Shown in pieces: positions 16,913-25,176 of a stretch of 64,000 bases of DNA (positions are counted from its first letter, which is position 1; each line of letters opens with the position of its first letter). The DNA comes from Longimicrobium sp. (GTDB lineage Bacteria > Gemmatimonadota > Gemmatimonadetes > Longimicrobiales > Longimicrobiaceae), in NCBI RefSeq assembly GCF_035474595.1, contig NZ_DATIND010000001.1:62001-126000 (forward strand), read 5' to 3'. The notes below the pieces were generated by a model. The model was not told the DNA's origin. It was given only the letters and a program-made list of their open reading frames with translations, and ran no database searches. The position numbers and the translations under genes were made by a program.

Positions 16913-18682
16913 TCAGCGCCGCGCGGCGGCCAGGTCGCGCAGGGCGCCGGCCAGCATGCGGACGCGCTCGGGCTCCGCGGAGCGCGCGGCCTGCGCGTCG
17001 ACCGACGCGGCCAGCTGGCGCAGAGCGGGGCGGCGGGCGGTGGCGCCCATCCGCTCGGCGCGGTCCAGCTGGTTCGAGATGCGCGTGGTCTGCGACGGCG
17101 CCAGCGCGTGGTTGCGGACCAGCTGGTCCACGTAGGCGCGCGCCACCACGAAGCTGGCCGGCCACGTCATCCGCGTCTGCATCTGCGGATTGAAGGTGTC
17201 CATCCGCACCAGGTTGGCCGCGTCGATCTCGTTCTGCGACAGGTACTCGCTGGGGCGAAGCCGGAACACGTCCAGCCCGCGCCCGATCTCCGAGCCGTAG
17301 ATGTACCCGTTGTACCAGTACGCCGACCAGAACCCGCCCAGCATCAGCTTCTCCGCGCTCATCGGCCCGCGGTCGAAGAAGGCGATCTCCACCGGGCGCG
17401 CCGGGTTGGTGAAATCGAACACCGACACCCCGCCCTGGTACCACGCCTGCACCATGATGTCGCGCCCGGGGACCGGGATCAGCGAGCCGTTGTGCGCCAC
17501 GCAGTTCTCCGTGGCCGTCTGCGGCGCCGGGAGCTTGTAGTACCCCGCCGGCCGCATCTTCCGGTCGGTCAGCGTGAACACCGCGTCCGCGCCCCACAGC
17601 CGGGGGTCGCTCCGCTGGCAGCGCGGCTGCGTGCCGCCGCCCCACTCGTCCGAGAACAGCACCTTGCGGCCGTCGTTGCTGAAGGTGGCCGAGTGCCAGT
17701 AGGCGAAGTTGGGGTCGCTCACCTCGTCGATGCGCACCGGGTTGGCCGGGTCGTGGATGTCCAGCAGGATCCCGTTCCCCGCGCAGGCGCCCGCCGCCAG
17801 CCCCAGCTCGGGGTAGACGGTGATGTCGTGGCACTGGTTGGTGGCCGCCGTGCGCTGCGTTCCCGGCCCGTGCTCGCCGCCCCGCCACAGCCCGGCGATG
17901 TTCCCCGTCTGCGCGTTGGCGAACACGCGCGGCGTGCTGACGATGCGCGCCTCCTGCGGCGCCGCCACGGGCACCTTGATCACCTCGATGCGGAAGTACG
18001 AGGTGTTGGGGTCCTGCGCCGGGTCCTGCACGGCCACGCACCCGGCCAGCTCCTCGCCCGGGCGCACCGGGCTCGTCCCCGAGACGTAGATGTAGACGTT
18101 GGCCGGGTCGCGCGGGTCGGTGACCAGCGTGTGCGTGTGCGAGCCGCGGCAGGTCTGCACCATCCCCACCTGGCGCGGCTGGGCCAGGTTGGTGACGTCG
18201 AAGATGCGCACGCCGCGGAAGCGCTCCGGGCTCACGTTCCCGGTGATGGGCTCCGAGCCGCAGTTGGTCCGCCCGCGCGTCTCCTCCACCGACACGAACA
18301 GCAGGTTGCGGTAGACGGACACGTCGCCCTGCCCGCCGGGGCACACCTGCGCGGTCCGCAGCACGGGGTTCGACGGGTTGGAGACGTCCCACACCTGGAA
18401 GCCGTTGTAGCCGCCCTGGAACACGTACGGCCCGCGGAACGCCAGGTCGGCGTTGATGAAGCCGAAGTCGCCCGCGTTGGCCTGGTTCACGAAGCGCTCG
18501 GGGCGGTCACGGTGCGCCACCAGCTCCAGGTTGCGGATGGCCTGGCCGGCGTCGGTCCAGCCGGCGGAAAGCCCCACGCGCGGGTCCGCCGCGGGGTTGG
18601 TGCCCTGCGCGCCCGCCGGCGCGGCGGCGAGCGCCGCCGCCAGCGCGAGCGGAAGGGGGCGTGCGAACGATCGAGGCGTCAT
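16913..18682 (-). CDS. Exported LVIVD-repeat protein
   Basis: The 589-residue product has a signal peptide (PLPLALAAALAAAPAGA, cut near AGA-Q). The body consists of beta-propeller-like repeats of the LVIVD family: FQVWDVSNPSNPVLRTAQV, VRIFDVTNLAQPRQVGMV, ILLDIHDPANPVRIDEV, VSVFDFTNPARPVEIAFF. The C-terminal 120 residues are helical, with an Ala/Arg-rich end. LVIVD proteins are secreted or periplasmic and their ligand is unknown. It lies 66 bases downstream of the DUF305 lipoprotein gene, and the two probably form an operon. Confidence 0.88.
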   Translation of the reverse strand: MTPRSFARPLPLALAAALAAAPAGAQGTNPAADPRVGLSAGWTDAGQAIRNLELVAHRDRPERFVNQANAGDFGFINADLAFRGPYVFQGGYNGFQVWDVSNPSNPVLRTAQVCPGGQGDVSVYRNLLFVSVEETRGRTNCGSEPITGNVSPERFRGVRIFDVTNLAQPRQVGMVQTCRGSHTHTLVTDPRDPANVYIYVSGTSPVRPGEELAGCVAVQDPAQDPNTSYFRIEVIKVPVAAPQEARIVSTPRVFANAQTGNIAGLWRGGEHGPGTQRTAATNQCHDITVYPELGLAAGACAGNGILLDIHDPANPVRIDEVSDPNFAYWHSATFSNDGRKVLFSDEWGGGTQPRCQRSDPRLWGADAVFTLTDRKMRPAGYYKLPAPQTATENCVAHNGSLIPVPGRDIMVQAWYQGGVSVFDFTNPARPVEIAFFDRGPMSAEKLMLGGFWSAYWYNGYIYGSEIGRGLDVFRLRPSEYLSQNEIDAANLVRMDTFNPQMQTRMTWPASFVVARAYVDQLVRNHALAPSQTTRISNQLDRAERMGATARRPALRQLAASVDAQAARSAEPERVRMLAGALRDLAAARR

Positions 18683-18748
18683 CTCTCGGATTCCCTGCTG
18701 GATGGGGAACGGTGCGCTGGCGGGCCGCCCCGCGTGGGGGGCGGCCCG

Positions 18749-19381
18749 TCATCGTGGGGTCTGGAGGGTGGCGAGCATGGCCTGCATCCGCGCGATCTCG
18801 GCGCGCTGGTCGGCGTCCACGTCCGAGGCGAAGCGGAAGGTCTCGGAGTCCTGCGCGGCTCCGGGAGTGGCCAGCAGGTCGGCCACCATCCGCAGCGCGC
18901 CTTCGTGGTGGCGGATCATCCCCTCCAGGAAGAGCCGCTCGAACCCGGGGCCGGTGGCGGCGGCGAGGCGCGCCATCTCCTCGGGCGTCAGCATTCCCGG
19001 CATCGCCGCGTGCTGCATCCCGGGCATGCCGGCGTGCATGTCGTGCTGCATCGCGGCCGTGGTGTCCTGGCCGCGGTCTGCCAGCCAGCGGCGCATCATC
19101 GCCATCTCGCCCTGCTGGGAGATGTCGATGCGGCGCGCGAGCAGGCGCATGCTCTCGCTCGTGGTGCGGGCGGGAACGAGCGCCGTCATCTCCAGCGCCT
19201 GCCCGTGGTGCGCGATCATCCCGCGCATGAACGCCACGTCCGCGGGCGACACGCCGGGGCGCGCGGTGTCCGCCGGCATCGGCATGGGCGCGGCCGCGGG
19301 CTGCGTCTGCCCCGCCGCCGTGCCGCACGCCGCCGTGGCCAGCACCAGCATCGCCGCCGCCATCGTCCCCCGTCGCAACAT
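18749..19381 (-). CDS. DUF305 family lipoprotein
   Basis: The 210-residue product uses the ATG at 19381, six bases after GGAG. The signal sequence ends LVLATAAC, so Cys about 19 is a possible lipid attachment point. Two HH motifs typical of DUF305 (a ferritin-like four-helix protein) are present: RGMIAHHGQALEM and EGMIRHHEGALRM, separated by a Met/His-rich stretch (MQHDMHAGMPGMQHAAMPGM). DUF305 proteins are periplasmic and often linked to copper; the Met/His stretch fits metal binding. It is first gene of a pair with the LVIVD gene. Confidence 0.88.
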   Translation of the reverse strand: MLRRGTMAAAMLVLATAACGTAAGQTQPAAAPMPMPADTARPGVSPADVAFMRGMIAHHGQALEMTALVPARTTSESMRLLARRIDISQQGEMAMMRRWLADRGQDTTAAMQHDMHAGMPGMQHAAMPGMLTPEEMARLAAATGPGFERLFLEGMIRHHEGALRMVADLLATPGAAQDSETFRFASDVDADQRAEIARMQAMLATLQTPR

Positions 19382-19459
19382 CCTCATCTCCGATATGCTG
19401 TATACAGCCAAAGAATGGGCCGCCCAACAAGCCGTCGCAAGGAGCCCCGTCTCCGCGCA

Positions 19460-19515
19460 CCGGCGGCTGAAGCCGCAGCAACAACCACGGGAAGCCTCGC
19501 AAACTGCGCGAGGCT
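19460..19515 (+). repeat. REP-like twin hairpin, family 2, copy 1
   Basis: It has the form hairpin-linker-hairpin: CGGCGGCTGAAGCCGC, then AGCAACAACCACGGGAA, then a GCCTCGC...GCGAGGC stem. Three further copies lie at 30971, 36623 and 38214, always between genes. Confidence 0.85.
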
Positions 19516-19592
19516 GTTCGGCTGGCATCGGAGCGCGGAGGCGAACCGGAGGCGTTCTGCCGGATTGAATCGAGCGGAGATGCCGAGGCGGG

Positions 19593-19642
19593 GAGTCCGC
19601 GAAGGCGGACTTCGGGCCGTTGTTGCCGCGATTTCAATCGCC
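19593..19642 (+). repeat. REP-like twin hairpin, family 3, copy 1
   Basis: The first stem is GTCCGC..GCGGAC, then a linker CTTCGGGCCGTTGTTGCC, then the second stem GCGATT-TC-AATCGC. Related copies near 57 kb have other stem sequences that still pair. It lies in the 385-base gap before the MazG-like gene. An imperfect GTTTCCGTTTGGGAAC palindrome sits just downstream at 19697-19712. Confidence 0.75.
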
Positions 19643-19766
19643 CTTCCAGGTGATCCGTCGCCCTGTGACGGAAATCTCCCCACAGCCAAGGCCCTTGTTT
19701 CCGTTTGGGAACAGGCATACCTTTCAGACCAATCTCCCCGACAACCCGAACGAACATGGCGCCCGG

Positions 19767-20081
19767 ATGGATCTCCGCGACGTTCAGAGGCAGGTGGACG
19801 CCTATATCGGGCAGTTCAAGGAAGGGTACTTTCCGCCGCTGGTGAACCTGGCGCGGCTGACGGAAGAGGTGGGCGAGCTGGCGCGGGAGCTGAACCACCG
19901 CTACGGCCCCAAGACCAAGAAGCCGGGCGAGCCGGACCAGGACGTGGCGCTGGAGCTGGCCGATATCGTGTTCGTGTGCGTGGTGCTGGCCAACCAGATG
20001 GGGCTGGACCTGCAGGACGCCATCGAGCGCACGCTCCGCAAGTACGAGGTGCGCGACGCCGACCGCTGGGAACGGAAGTAG
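19767..20081 (+). CDS. MazG-like nucleotide pyrophosphohydrolase
   Basis: The product has 104 residues and is all-alpha. It carries the MazG metal motifs: EExxE in ARLTEEVGELARELNH and the second acidic motif ExxD in ALELADIVFVCVVLANQMG, followed by a helix QDAIERTLRKYEVRD. Single-domain MazG-like enzymes hydrolyse (d)NTPs or related nucleotides to monophosphates in house-cleaning. The ATG at 19767 begins the conserved domain. It stands alone; GGGGACA repeats follow the stop directly. Confidence 0.85.
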   Translation: MDLRDVQRQVDAYIGQFKEGYFPPLVNLARLTEEVGELARELNHRYGPKTKKPGEPDQDVALELADIVFVCVVLANQMGLDLQDAIERTLRKYEVRDADRWERK

Positions 20082-20082
20082 G

Positions 20083-20190
20083 GGACAGGTTACAGGGGAC
20101 AGGGGATAGGGAATCGGCCTCGCCCGGATGTTCGTCGCAACGCCGAAGTGGCCGCCCGCAGGCCCGCACTTTCGCACTTTCGCACCCGCA
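20083..20190. repeat. GGGGACA and CGCACTTT junction repeats
   Basis: Directly after the MazG stop come GGGGACAGG-type units (20083-20108). Directly before the next gene come CGCACTTT units (20165-20186). The first type recurs at 21554-21590 and 61314-61332, the second at 2681-3106 and 60239. The second set takes the place of the ribosome binding site of the gene at 20196. Confidence 0.7.
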
Positions 20191-20195
20191 GTTCC

Positions 20196-21551
20196 GTGAA
20201 CCCGACCGTCTTCATCATCGACGACGAAGCCGACCAGGTGGCGCTGGTCACCGCGCAGCTGGAGCGCGCGCGCCGCTTCGTCACCAAGGGCTTCACCCGC
20301 GCCGAGGACGCGCTGGACGAGATCCGCGCCGATCCGCCCGACGCCGTGGTGTGCGACCTGACCATGCCCGGGATGGACGGCATCGCGTTCACCGAGCGGC
20401 TGCGCGCGCTGGACCGCACGCTCCCCATCATCATCGTCACCACGCGCGGCATGGAGGGCGACGCCGAGCTGGCGCTGGAGGCGGGCGCCACCGACTTCGT
20501 CACCAAGCCCATCGAGCCCAAGGCGCTGGAAACGCGCCTGCGCCGCGCGGTGGAGGAGACGCCCGCGCGCGAGCTGCTGTCCACCGTCACCGAGATCAAG
20601 TTCGACCGGCACGGGATCGTGGGCTCGCACCCGCTGGTGCAGCAGGTGCGCGAGTTCGTGGACCAGGTGGCCTCGGTGCCGCAGGTGATGGCGCTGCTGC
20701 TGGGCGAGAGCGGCACGGGCAAGAACATGGTGGCGCGTGCCATCCACGGCGCCAGCCTGCAGTCGGCCTTCCGCTTCGTGGAGGTGAACTGCGCCGCCAT
20801 CCCCGGCACGCTGCTCGAGGCGGAGCTGTTCGGCTACGAGAAGGGCGCCTTCACCGACGCGCGGCAGAGCAAGAAGGGGCTGGTGGAGGTGGCCGACGGC
20901 GGCACGCTGTTCCTGGACGAGATCGGGTCGATGCCGCTGGAGCTGCAGGCCAAGCTGCTGACCTTCCTGGAAGGCCGCGTCTTCCGCCGCATCGGTTCCA
21001 CCAGCGAGCAGCGGGTGTCGCTGCGCGTGATCGCGGCCACCAACGTGGACCTGGCCGGCGAGGTGCGCGCCGGGCGCTTCCGCGAGGACCTGTACTACCG
21101 GCTGAACGTGGCCAGCCAGGTGCTCCCGCCGCTGCGGCTGATCAAGAGCGACATCCCGGCCATCGCGCGGCACTTCGTGAAGCGCGCGGCCGAGTATTTC
21201 GCCAAGCCGATGCCGGAGATCGACAGCGAGGGGTCGCGGCGGCTGCAGGGATACGACTGGCCGGGGAACGCGCGCGAGCTGCGCAACGTCATCGAGCGCT
21301 CGATGATCTTTTCGCGCAGCCCGGTGCTGCAGATCCCCGAGCTGAGCGGCGGCCCGGGGCGCCCCGAGGAGCACAACAACATCCCCGTTCCGCGCGGGCT
21401 TACGCTGGACGAGGTGGAGCGGATGTACATCGAGGCAACGCTGCGCGAGGTGGGCGGCAGCATCAACGAGGCGGCGCGCCAGCTGGGCGTCTCGCGCAAG
21501 GTCCTCTGGCAGCGCCGCAAGCGCCACGGGATCATCCAGGACGCGGCATAA
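20196..21551 (+). CDS. Sigma-54-type response regulator with GAFTDA loop
   Basis: The GTG start gives 451 residues. The receiver domain has DDE near residue 9-11, phospho-acceptor Asp54 in [12 protein letters not shown], and DFVTKP. The AAA+ domain has Walker [25 protein letters not shown], and Walker [13 protein letters not shown]. The Fis-like HTH reads [22 protein letters not shown]. The loop that normally reads GAFTGA and touches sigma-54 has Asp in place of Gly, so contact with sigma-54 may be altered. Its partner kinase is not adjacent. CGCACTTT repeats replace the ribosome site, as at the other NtrC-type gene at 3112. Confidence 0.9.
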   Translation: MNPTVFIIDDEADQVALVTAQLERARRFVTKGFTRAEDALDEIRADPPDAVVCDLTMPGMDGIAFTERLRALDRTLPIIIVTTRGMEGDAELALEAGATDFVTKPIEPKALETRLRRAVEETPARELLSTVTEIKFDRHGIVGSHPLVQQVREFVDQVASVPQVMALLLGESGTGKNMVARAIHGASLQSAFRFVEVNCAAIPGTLLEAELFGYEKGAFTDARQSKKGLVEVADGGTLFLDEIGSMPLELQAKLLTFLEGRVFRRIGSTSEQRVSLRVIAATNVDLAGEVRAGRFREDLYYRLNVASQVLPPLRLIKSDIPAIARHFVKRAAEYFAKPMPEIDSEGSRRLQGYDWPGNARELRNVIERSMIFSRSPVLQIPELSGGPGRPEEHNNIPVPRGLTLDEVERMYIEATLREVGGSINEAARQLGVSRKVLWQRRKRHGIIQDAA

Positions 21552-21591
21552 GGAACAGGGGACAGGGACAGGGGACAGGGGATGGAGGAGT

Positions 21592-21622
21592 AAGGCCCGA
21601 CGGGAATCCGCCGGGCCTTTTC
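21592..21622 (+). terminator. Rho-independent terminator
   Basis: AAGGCCCGACGG pairs with CCGCCGGGCCTT (one mismatch) around a 4-base loop, followed by TTTTC. It lies 40 bases after the response regulator stop. Confidence 0.88.
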
Positions 21623-21626
21623 TATA

Positions 21627-21705
21627 GACGTCATCCTGAGGCCGGCCACACCGCGACCCGTGTGCACGCAATCCTCTGCAGGCCGAAGGATCTATCGCCG
21701 GCCAG
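21627..21705 (+). repeat. Dispersed element, family 1, copy b
   Basis: It starts GACGTCATCCTGAGGCCGGC and, after a diverged centre, continues CTGCAGGCCGAAGGATCTAT and a CAGCACGTGAG tail. It is shorter than the copies at 15566 and 30750. Confidence 0.65.
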
Positions 21706-21752
21706 CACGTGAGTCCGCGGCCCCGCTCCGATCCAGCCTCACCTCATTCCGT

Positions 21753-21918
21753 GTTCCCGATCGGGAACGACAGGTCCGACGAAGCGCACTCGGCGGACCG
21801 ATCACCCCCCTCCGGACCGCGTTTTGGGCTTCGGAATGGAGGGTGGAGAGACAATCTGTCGCTTTCGCCTCCCCCGCGATGTTCCTCAGGGGAACGCGGT
21901 GTGTTCCCGGACGGGAAC
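21753..21918. repeat. GTTCCC-N4-GGGAAC palindromes, set 1
   Basis: There are three palindromes: GTTCCCGATCGGGAAC at 21753-21768, GTTCCTCAGGGGAAC at 21881-21895 and GTTCCCGGACGGGAAC at 21903-21918. The last two are a close pair like the one at 30439-30477. They lie in the 690-base gene-free stretch between the response regulator and the convergent exported-protein gene at 22240, where no gene is seen. They could be operators of an unknown regulator or part of a dispersed element. Confidence 0.7.
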
Positions 21919-22239
21919 GGCGGAAAACCCGCACCGCCCGTCCATCCAACCTAAAGCGTTGCGGGAGATATGGTTGCGGATCTGTCGCGACTGGGCCGAA
22001 CCTTGCCTGATTCATAGGCACGGCGCGGCGGACGGATCCTCGACCGACCGCTGCGCACCTGCCCAGGGCGCATGCTGACGTGGCCGCCGCCACAACCGTA
22101 GTTCCCTCATCCGCGCCCAAGCTTCGCAGTACCAGCCCTCCGCCCGCCCCCGGGAACCTCCCTGCCACACATCCGCCTCGACTGGCGCCGTCCAAGCGGC
22201 GCCACGTCAGCATTTCCGGGGAGGACAGATCCTTCCGCA

Positions 22240-22638
22240 TCAATTCACGGTAGAGATGACGTACGTCACCGCGGACGGCGGGTCCCCGGCGAGCCGCGGA
22301 GTAACGCGCAGGCGCACGTCGTACGCGCTCTCGGTCGCGCCGGCGGCGGAGGTGGCGCGCGGGTGCGGGCGCACGGCGGCGTCGATGCGCGGCTGGGCGT
22401 CGCCGGCGCGGACGACCTGCACCACGTGCGCGGCGCGCCCCCGCACCGCCACCGGCGTGGTGACGTCGATCGCCCGGCGCGACGATGCGACGGTGCTCGG
22501 CCCCGCCGCGAAGCCGATCGGCTCCACCACGGTGGCGGACGCGGTGACGGTCCCCCGCGCGCTCTGGGCGGCGGCGGGCACGGCGGCGGCGAGAATCATC
22601 GCCGCGGCGGCCAGGAGGATGCGTGCGGATCGGCTCAT
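22240..22638 (-). CDS. Small exported protein, weakly DUF4402-like
   Basis: The product has 132 residues from the ATG at 22638. The signal peptide is MSRSARILLAAAAMILAAAV..AAA-QSARG. The N-terminus of the mature part (GTVTASATVVEPIGFAAG) resembles the start of the DUF4402-like proteins in the pilus cluster at 27.7-30.3 kb. The final strand AYDVRLRVTPRLAGDPPSAV then YVISTV is also beta-like. It may be a stray subunit-like protein. The family call is weak; the export call is good. Confidence 0.6.
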   Translation of the reverse strand: MSRSARILLAAAAMILAAAVPAAAQSARGTVTASATVVEPIGFAAGPSTVASSRRAIDVTTPVAVRGRAAHVVQVVRAGDAQPRIDAAVRPHPRATSAAGATESAYDVRLRVTPRLAGDPPSAVTYVISTVN

Positions 22639-23264
22639 GGAACCATGGGCCGACGCCAGAGCCACGCCACCCGAGCAGAATCGCTAAGTCATTTATTTGC
22701 CCATGTTTATGCAGGCGACGAGCATCGCCCTCCCCGTGGAGATCGAATACGCCTTCTGCTCGCCATCATTCTAAATCACCCAATCCCAATCACTTGCGGC
22801 CGGGTGTACAAAATCGCGCCACCGACGATCCTGTTTCACCCAGAGGAACCAGAGGACCAGAGAACAGCAATTCGGTTCCGGTTCATCGCGGATTTAGTTA
22901 CAGCATACCCAAGGGAAGGCGCCCTTGATTTCTTGAAGTAGGTATCGTCGCGGAAGCCGTATGCCGCCTAAAAACCTTGATCATGTTGTTGATGCCTTCT
23001 AGGCGGCCTATGGGGATCGTAGAGACTGTGGTTTACGATGCATCTTCATGTCGTCGCAGGTTGCGGGCGAACTTCTGTCGCTTGACGTACCGGTGCCGTA
23101 GCACTATCTGGATATAAGCGAATTTGGGCGGGGACGTTCGCGCTCTGCAAAAATAACCGGCGCGAGCAGGGCTTGAGCGTTGGACGGTATTCTTCTATCT
23201 ACTGAACAAAACCATTTAGCCCAGCCGACGAAAGGCGTTGCCTAACCTACTATTGGAGACCGGA
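22639..23264. other. A/T-richer leader region of the accessory TPR gene
   Basis: The composition drops visibly below the surroundings. No gene is seen. The region contains a CAGAGGAACCAGAGG sequence (22841-22855) matched inverted at 25147-25161 beyond the TPR gene. It also has an 8-base inverted pair GCCGCCTA/TAGGCGGC at about 22967-23008 and a candidate promoter at 23173-23201. Confidence 0.5.
23173..23201 (+). promoter_or_regulatory. Candidate sigma-70 promoter of the TPR gene
   Basis: TTGAGC (23173-23178), a 17-base spacer, then TATCTA (23196-23201), 64 bases before the ATG at 23265. The spacing is ideal and the match to consensus moderate. Confidence 0.4.
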
Positions 23265-25052
23265 ATGGCTCAATACTATAGAGGGTCTGGACCATGGCGG
23301 GACTATCTGCAGGCCCAGGCATACGTGGATGACATTACCCTCGAAATCTCACGAGGGGCCCGCGAGCAAGTTACGTCCATTGAAGCGTTGAGCCGCGACA
23401 ATATCCAAGTCACGAGTAGTGTTTCCCAAGCCGTGAGGCAAGTGGAATCGGCCGTATGGACCGTGAACGAGTCAGTTCAAAGCCTAGACGCAACGCTCAG
23501 GTGGGGCTTTGGAACGTTGATATCGCAGGTTGGCAGGCTCAATGAGTCCATTGATGAACTCATACGGATGGCCAAGATTCCGAATAGAAGAAAGGCATAC
23601 GAATACTACGACGACTCGCGAAAAGCCTATTCCATGCAGGATTTGTCTGAAGCCAAGGCGGCTATCGAGCATGCGCTGAGCGGAGATGGCCAGATAACCG
23701 GTTACCGTCTTGACTGGCGCCTCTTCCACCAAAAGGCAGTTGTACACATCGGTGGGGCTGGGGATCTGGCTGCCTACGTAAATCTTGATATCGCTGGGGA
23801 ATGCGCAGCCACGGCGGTCCGGTTGGCGATTGGGGACCACGATCTTCCGGGAGCAAGCGTAGCCGCCTTGACGATGAGTTGGGTCGACTTTTGCCACCAG
23901 CATTATGAGAATTCTCTGGCGTGGGCCAATAAGTCGGTCGAGTTCGATCCAGCCCATTCAGCAGCTGTCTTCCATGTTTCCAAGGTCCTGATGGCTCTGG
24001 GGCGGCCCGAGGATGCCGTCAAGCCCCTGTCTGACGCCGTCCTGCTAGATCGGCGCTTTGCACTGATCGCCATGAGCGACGAAGAGGGGGATTTTGCACC
24101 ACACCGGCCTGTAGTGATACGCGCTTTTGACGGTCTTCGCAAACGGGTCGCCGAAGTGTTGAAAGTTGAACTGGCCGGAATCTTGGCAGGTGCGACGGCA
24201 TGGGCGCTTTTTAACAATGCCGAAGACTTCAAGAGATGGCTGGTCGTTGCCGAACCCCTTCTGGGGCCGCAAAGCGACTCGGTGCCACTCTACGACGTAC
24301 TGCAGCTCCGGGAGTGGCACCAGACACGTTTGGCTCACCTCGATGAAACCTCGGATTGGACCGTACACTTGATGTCACAGGCCCTGGGGTCTGCTGAGGG
24401 ACTACCGTCCATCATAGGCGTGCTTGAAAAGAACGATGGTTTTCGGTCTCAGGCTGTTGCGCAACTCACAGAGAGATTGCCAAAGCTTCTGAGACTTCCC
24501 ACGTCGTGGGACGCGGTTACGGCGGCAGATGGATTGTCGAGATGGACTGCGCTTATCGATGCGTTTTTTCGTGCGCCAGACGCGGTGACCCTTGGAGAGG
24601 TGGTTCGCTTGGCCGAGTGGCAAAGTGACCGGCCCGCTCCCGCCGAATCACAGCTTTCTGCGTGGACCGTGAACCGGTTGTCGGAGGCGGCACATGTATC
24701 GCGCGATCACAAGGCGATAGGACGCGTTCTTCAGGAACTTGCCGAAGACCTTGCGAAACAGGAGGAAGCAGCGATCAAGGAGCCTTGGCAGGCAGCAGGC
24801 ATGGCTGCTGCCGGTACAGCAGGTGCCGTGGTTGTAGGCATGCTGGGTGCACGCCTCGCAGAGAGCGTGATGTCCGAGGAACCTGGTTGCCTTGCTATTC
24901 TTCTTGGACTCGCTGGCGCGCTTTCCGCCATTGTACTTTATTTGGTATTCTGGGCTGGCGTGGTGGTCCTTCCGGTGCTGATAGTGATAGCGATCGCCAT
25001 TACGATCAAGAAGCGGATGGCGGCTCGGAAGTGGCTGGCGGTGTTTCGTTAG
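23265..25052 (+). CDS. Coiled-coil/TPR membrane protein of unknown function
   Basis: The product has 595 residues from the ATG six bases after GGAGA. The first 90 residues are a Ser/Val-rich helical stretch (SSVSQAVRQVESAVWTVNES) leading to LRWGFGTLISQVGRLNESIDELIRM. Residues about 110-300 look like TPR repeats (EYYDDSRKAYSMQDLSEAKAAIEHAL, ENSLAWANKSVEFDP). The last 80 residues hold two hydrophobic helices (AGMAAAGTAGAVVVGMLGA; LAILLGLAGALSAIVLYLVF then VVVLPVLIVIAIAITI) and a basic tail. Similar N-terminal layouts occur in accessory-island proteins; that is recollection of a pattern, not a family assignment. Codon use is more A/T-rich than its neighbours, suggesting transfer. Confidence 0.75.
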   Translation: MAQYYRGSGPWRDYLQAQAYVDDITLEISRGAREQVTSIEALSRDNIQVTSSVSQAVRQVESAVWTVNESVQSLDATLRWGFGTLISQVGRLNESIDELIRMAKIPNRRKAYEYYDDSRKAYSMQDLSEAKAAIEHALSGDGQITGYRLDWRLFHQKAVVHIGGAGDLAAYVNLDIAGECAATAVRLAIGDHDLPGASVAALTMSWVDFCHQHYENSLAWANKSVEFDPAHSAAVFHVSKVLMALGRPEDAVKPLSDAVLLDRRFALIAMSDEEGDFAPHRPVVIRAFDGLRKRVAEVLKVELAGILAGATAWALFNNAEDFKRWLVVAEPLLGPQSDSVPLYDVLQLREWHQTRLAHLDETSDWTVHLMSQALGSAEGLPSIIGVLEKNDGFRSQAVAQLTERLPKLLRLPTSWDAVTAADGLSRWTALIDAFFRAPDAVTLGEVVRLAEWQSDRPAPAESQLSAWTVNRLSEAAHVSRDHKAIGRVLQELAEDLAKQEEAAIKEPWQAAGMAAAGTAGAVVVGMLGARLAESVMSEEPGCLAILLGLAGALSAIVLYLVFWAGVVVLPVLIVIAIAITIKKRMAARKWLAVFR

Positions 25053-25146
25053 TTTTTCTCCCGAGGAGCCGCAGAAAATCGATGCGATGGGAAGCGGTAC
25101 GCTGTTCCTTCATGCTTATCCCTGCAACAAGATCGACGAAGAAGCC

Positions 25147-25165
25147 CCTCTGGTTCCTCTGTGAG
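25147..25165. repeat. Right arm of an inverted repeat flanking the TPR gene
   Basis: CCTCTGGTTCCTCTGTGAG here is the inverse of the (C)AGAGGAACCAGAGG sequence at 22841-22855, with 15 bases exact. The two arms enclose the promoter and gene of the TPR protein. AGAGG-type units also occur at 60360, so this may be a dispersed hairpin family, not an element end. Confidence 0.5.
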
Positions 25166-25176
25166 AAAAAAGACGG

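Noticed and set aside
17108-21712. Long plus-strand open frame across five genes
   Set aside because: It overlaps the LVIVD, DUF305, MazG and response regulator genes, all with clear motifs in other frames. Its own sequence is Arg/His-rich and patternless.
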